Position numbers and translations under genes: made by a program. The notes under the pieces were generated by a model. It was not told where the DNA came from, searched no databases, and was given only the letters and a program-made list of their open reading frames with translations. Shown here piece by piece: positions 62,617 through 64,000 of a stretch of 64,000 bases of DNA (positions within the stretch are counted from its first letter, which is position 1; the number at the start of each line of letters is the position of its first letter). This stretch comes from [Limnothrix rosea] IAM M-220 (GTDB lineage Bacteria > Cyanobacteriota > Cyanobacteriia > Cyanobacteriales > MRBY01). The stretch lies in contig NZ_MRBY01000001.1 of NCBI RefSeq assembly GCF_001904615.1, positions 1 to 64,000 on the forward strand, read 5' to 3'.

Positions 62617-64000
62617 ATGACCCAAGCCTCACCTGAAGCCCTGCGAGACAGGGAATATCCCTTAACTTCCCTGCCCAACTGGCGCACATTTTTTAGCTTT
62701 AGCACCGACCACAAAGTGATTGGCATTCAGTACATCGTTACCGCTTTTTTCTTTTTTGTGGTGGCGGGAATTTTTGCCATGATCATGCGCGGCGAACTGA
62801 TTACCCCAGAGCCGGATCTTGTTGACCGCACGGTTTATAACGCTCTGTTTACGATGCATGGCACGATTATGCTGTTCGGCTGGACTTTTCCAGTTTTGGC
62901 CGGCTTTGCAAATTACCTTGTGCCGCTGATGATTGGGGCGCGAGATATGGCCTTTCCTCGCCTGAATGCGGTGGCGTTTTGGATGGTTCCAGTGTTCGGC
63001 ATTCTCTTTATTTTGAGTTTTCTCGCTCCCGGTGGCCCCGCTCAATCGGGTTGGTGGTCGTACCCGCCTGTGAGTGTCCAGAATCCTTCTGGGGTTTTGC
63101 TCAACGGCGAATTTCTCTGGCTGGTTGCTGTGGCTCTGTCGGGCGTGTCATCCATTATGGGAGCGGTAAATATTGTTACGACTATTGTGCGGATGCGTTG
63201 TGAGGGTATGGGCTGGTTTAAGACTCCAGCTTTCGTTTGGACGGTGATGGCGGCGCAAATTATTCAACTGTTTGGTTTGCCTGCGTTGACGGCGGGGGCG
63301 GTAATGTTGCTGTTTGACCTCAGTTTTGGCACAACATTTTTTGATCCTAGCCAAGGCGGTAGCCCAGTTCTTTATCAGCACTTTTTCTGGTTCTATTCCC
63401 ACCCGGCGGTTTACGTGATGATTTTGCCCGTGTTTGGCATTTTCTCGGAAGTATTTCCGGTCTACGCCCGGAAGCCGCTCTTTGGTTATAAAGTAGTCGT
63501 CATTTCCTCGATGATTATTGTTGCCCTGAGTGCGGTGGTGTGGGTTCACCATATGTTTGCCAGTGGTACGCCGCCATGGATGCGGATGTTGTTTATGTTC
63601 TCGACGATGCTTATTTCTGTGCCGACGGGGATCAAGGTTTTTGCTTGGGTGGCAACGATTTGGGGCGGAAAGTTACGGCTGGATACGTCAATGCTCTTTG
63701 CGCTAGGCGGCTTGGTAAATTTCGTTTTTGCGGGTATTACAGGCATTATGCTCGCTTCTGTTCCCGTCGATATTCACGTGAATAATACCTATTTTGTGGT
63801 GGGGCATTTTCACTATGTGATTTATGGGGCGATCGTTTTTGGGATTTATTCTGGGGTTTATCACTGGTTCCCGAAAATGACGGGCAAGATGTATTACGAA
63901 GGTCTTGGCAAGCTACATTTTTGGCTGACGATGCTCGGTACAACCCTCAATTTTTTGCCGATGCACCCAGTGGGTTTAATGGGGATGCCCCGCCGCGTTG
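62617..64000 (+). CDS. ctaD: Heme-copper oxidase subunit I, partial (runs off the window)
   Basis: 461 residues are visible. Ligands are intact: low-spin heme His81 (NALFTMHGTIMLFGW) and His399, CuB His262/311/312, high-spin heme His397 (VVGHFHYVIYGA), cross-linked Tyr266 and K-channel Lys340 (SVPTGIKVFAW). Instead of HPEVY the protein has F-Y260-S261-H-P-A-V-Y: the D-channel glutamate is absent and a Tyr-Ser dyad precedes the His, which is the A2-type arrangement. It reduces O2 to water and pumps protons. The 3' end and subunit III should lie to the right. Confidence 0.95.
   Translation, partial: MTQASPEALRDREYPLTSLPNWRTFFSFSTDHKVIGIQYIVTAFFFFVVAGIFAMIMRGELITPEPDLVDRTVYNALFTMHGTIMLFGWTFPVLAGFANYLVPLMIGARDMAFPRLNAVAFWMVPVFGILFILSFLAPGGPAQSGWWSYPPVSVQNPSGVLLNGEFLWLVAVALSGVSSIMGAVNIVTTIVRMRCEGMGWFKTPAFVWTVMAAQIIQLFGLPALTAGAVMLLFDLSFGTTFFDPSQGGSPVLYQHFFWFYSHPAVYVMILPVFGIFSEVFPVYARKPLFGYKVVVISSMIIVALSAVVWVHHMFASGTPPWMRMLFMFSTMLISVPTGIKVFAWVATIWGGKLRLDTSMLFALGGLVNFVFAGITGIMLASVPVDIHVNNTYFVVGHFHYVIYGAIVFGIYSGVYHWFPKMTGKMYYEGLGKLHFWLTMLGTTLNFLPMHPVGLMGMPRRV

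Overview
The window is chromosomal DNA from a cyanobacterium. The palindrome GCGATCGC (HIP1, usually as GGCGATCGCC) occurs dozens of times inside and between genes, which is a cyanobacterial signature. The gene content agrees: a Ycf37-type TPR protein, a DUF3153 lipoprotein, CoaX, an HtrA/Deg protease, a cyanobacterial 5-oxoprolinase and the alternative (CuA-less) terminal oxidase. I see no CRISPR array, transposase, rRNA or prophage. Genus cannot be fixed from sequence reading alone; a Picosynechococcus/Leptolyngbya-like marine or euryhaline unicellular or filamentous lineage is a guess.

Layout. 0.1-7.3 kb: one-directional block of six glycosyltransferases (three GT2, one CgeB-like, two GT4) plus a hexapeptide acyltransferase, part of a surface-polysaccharide locus that continues to the left. 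7.3-15 kb: housekeeping genes (GH13 amylase, methyltransferase, DAO-type oxidoreductase, PfkB kinase, rsmI, RodZ-like protein, RsuA-type pseudouridine synthase) and a Cys-rich micro-ORF with no normal start codon. 15-21.2 kb: a fused 5-oxoprolinase carrying in-frame copies of dispersed repeats, then a VWA protein and a J-domain/pentapeptide-repeat protein overlapping as GTGA. 21.2-22.5 kb: a gene-poor gap with interrupted reading frames. 22.5-36 kb: six secreted or outer-membrane proteins on one strand, built from DUF11-like repeats, an SdrD_B-like domain, a 1549-residue barrel with an OmpA-like tail and a beta-helix. Several overlap by 1-4 bases, so this looks like one surface-assembly operon. 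36-54.5 kb: mostly core genes (MscS, EamA, rpmI-rplT, solute-binding protein, Ycf37, YhiN, leuB, transglutaminase, YqeK, HtrA, CoaX, tRNA-Leu(GAG), an MCE/ABC lipid-transport pair, DUF3153, PmbA). 55-60 kb: M20 amidohydrolase, pheA, then a lipoprotein with a SUOX-like fold next to a membrane diguanylate cyclase. 60.4 kb to the end: two DUF2231 membrane proteins followed by ctaC and the start of ctaD.

Three gene sets stand out as working units. (1) The DUF11/barrel/beta-helix operon probably builds an extracellular surface structure. (2) The lipoprotein + PAS-GGDEF pair looks like a periplasmic input coupled to c-di-GMP output. (3) The terminal oxidase lacks CuA ligands in subunit II and carries a YS dyad in place of the HPEVY glutamate in subunit I. 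It is led by two His-containing four-helix membrane proteins that could take part in electron entry.

Starts were chosen by reading; where the longest frame began at a weak codon I used the internal ATG/GTG with the better Shine-Dalgarno spacing and said so.
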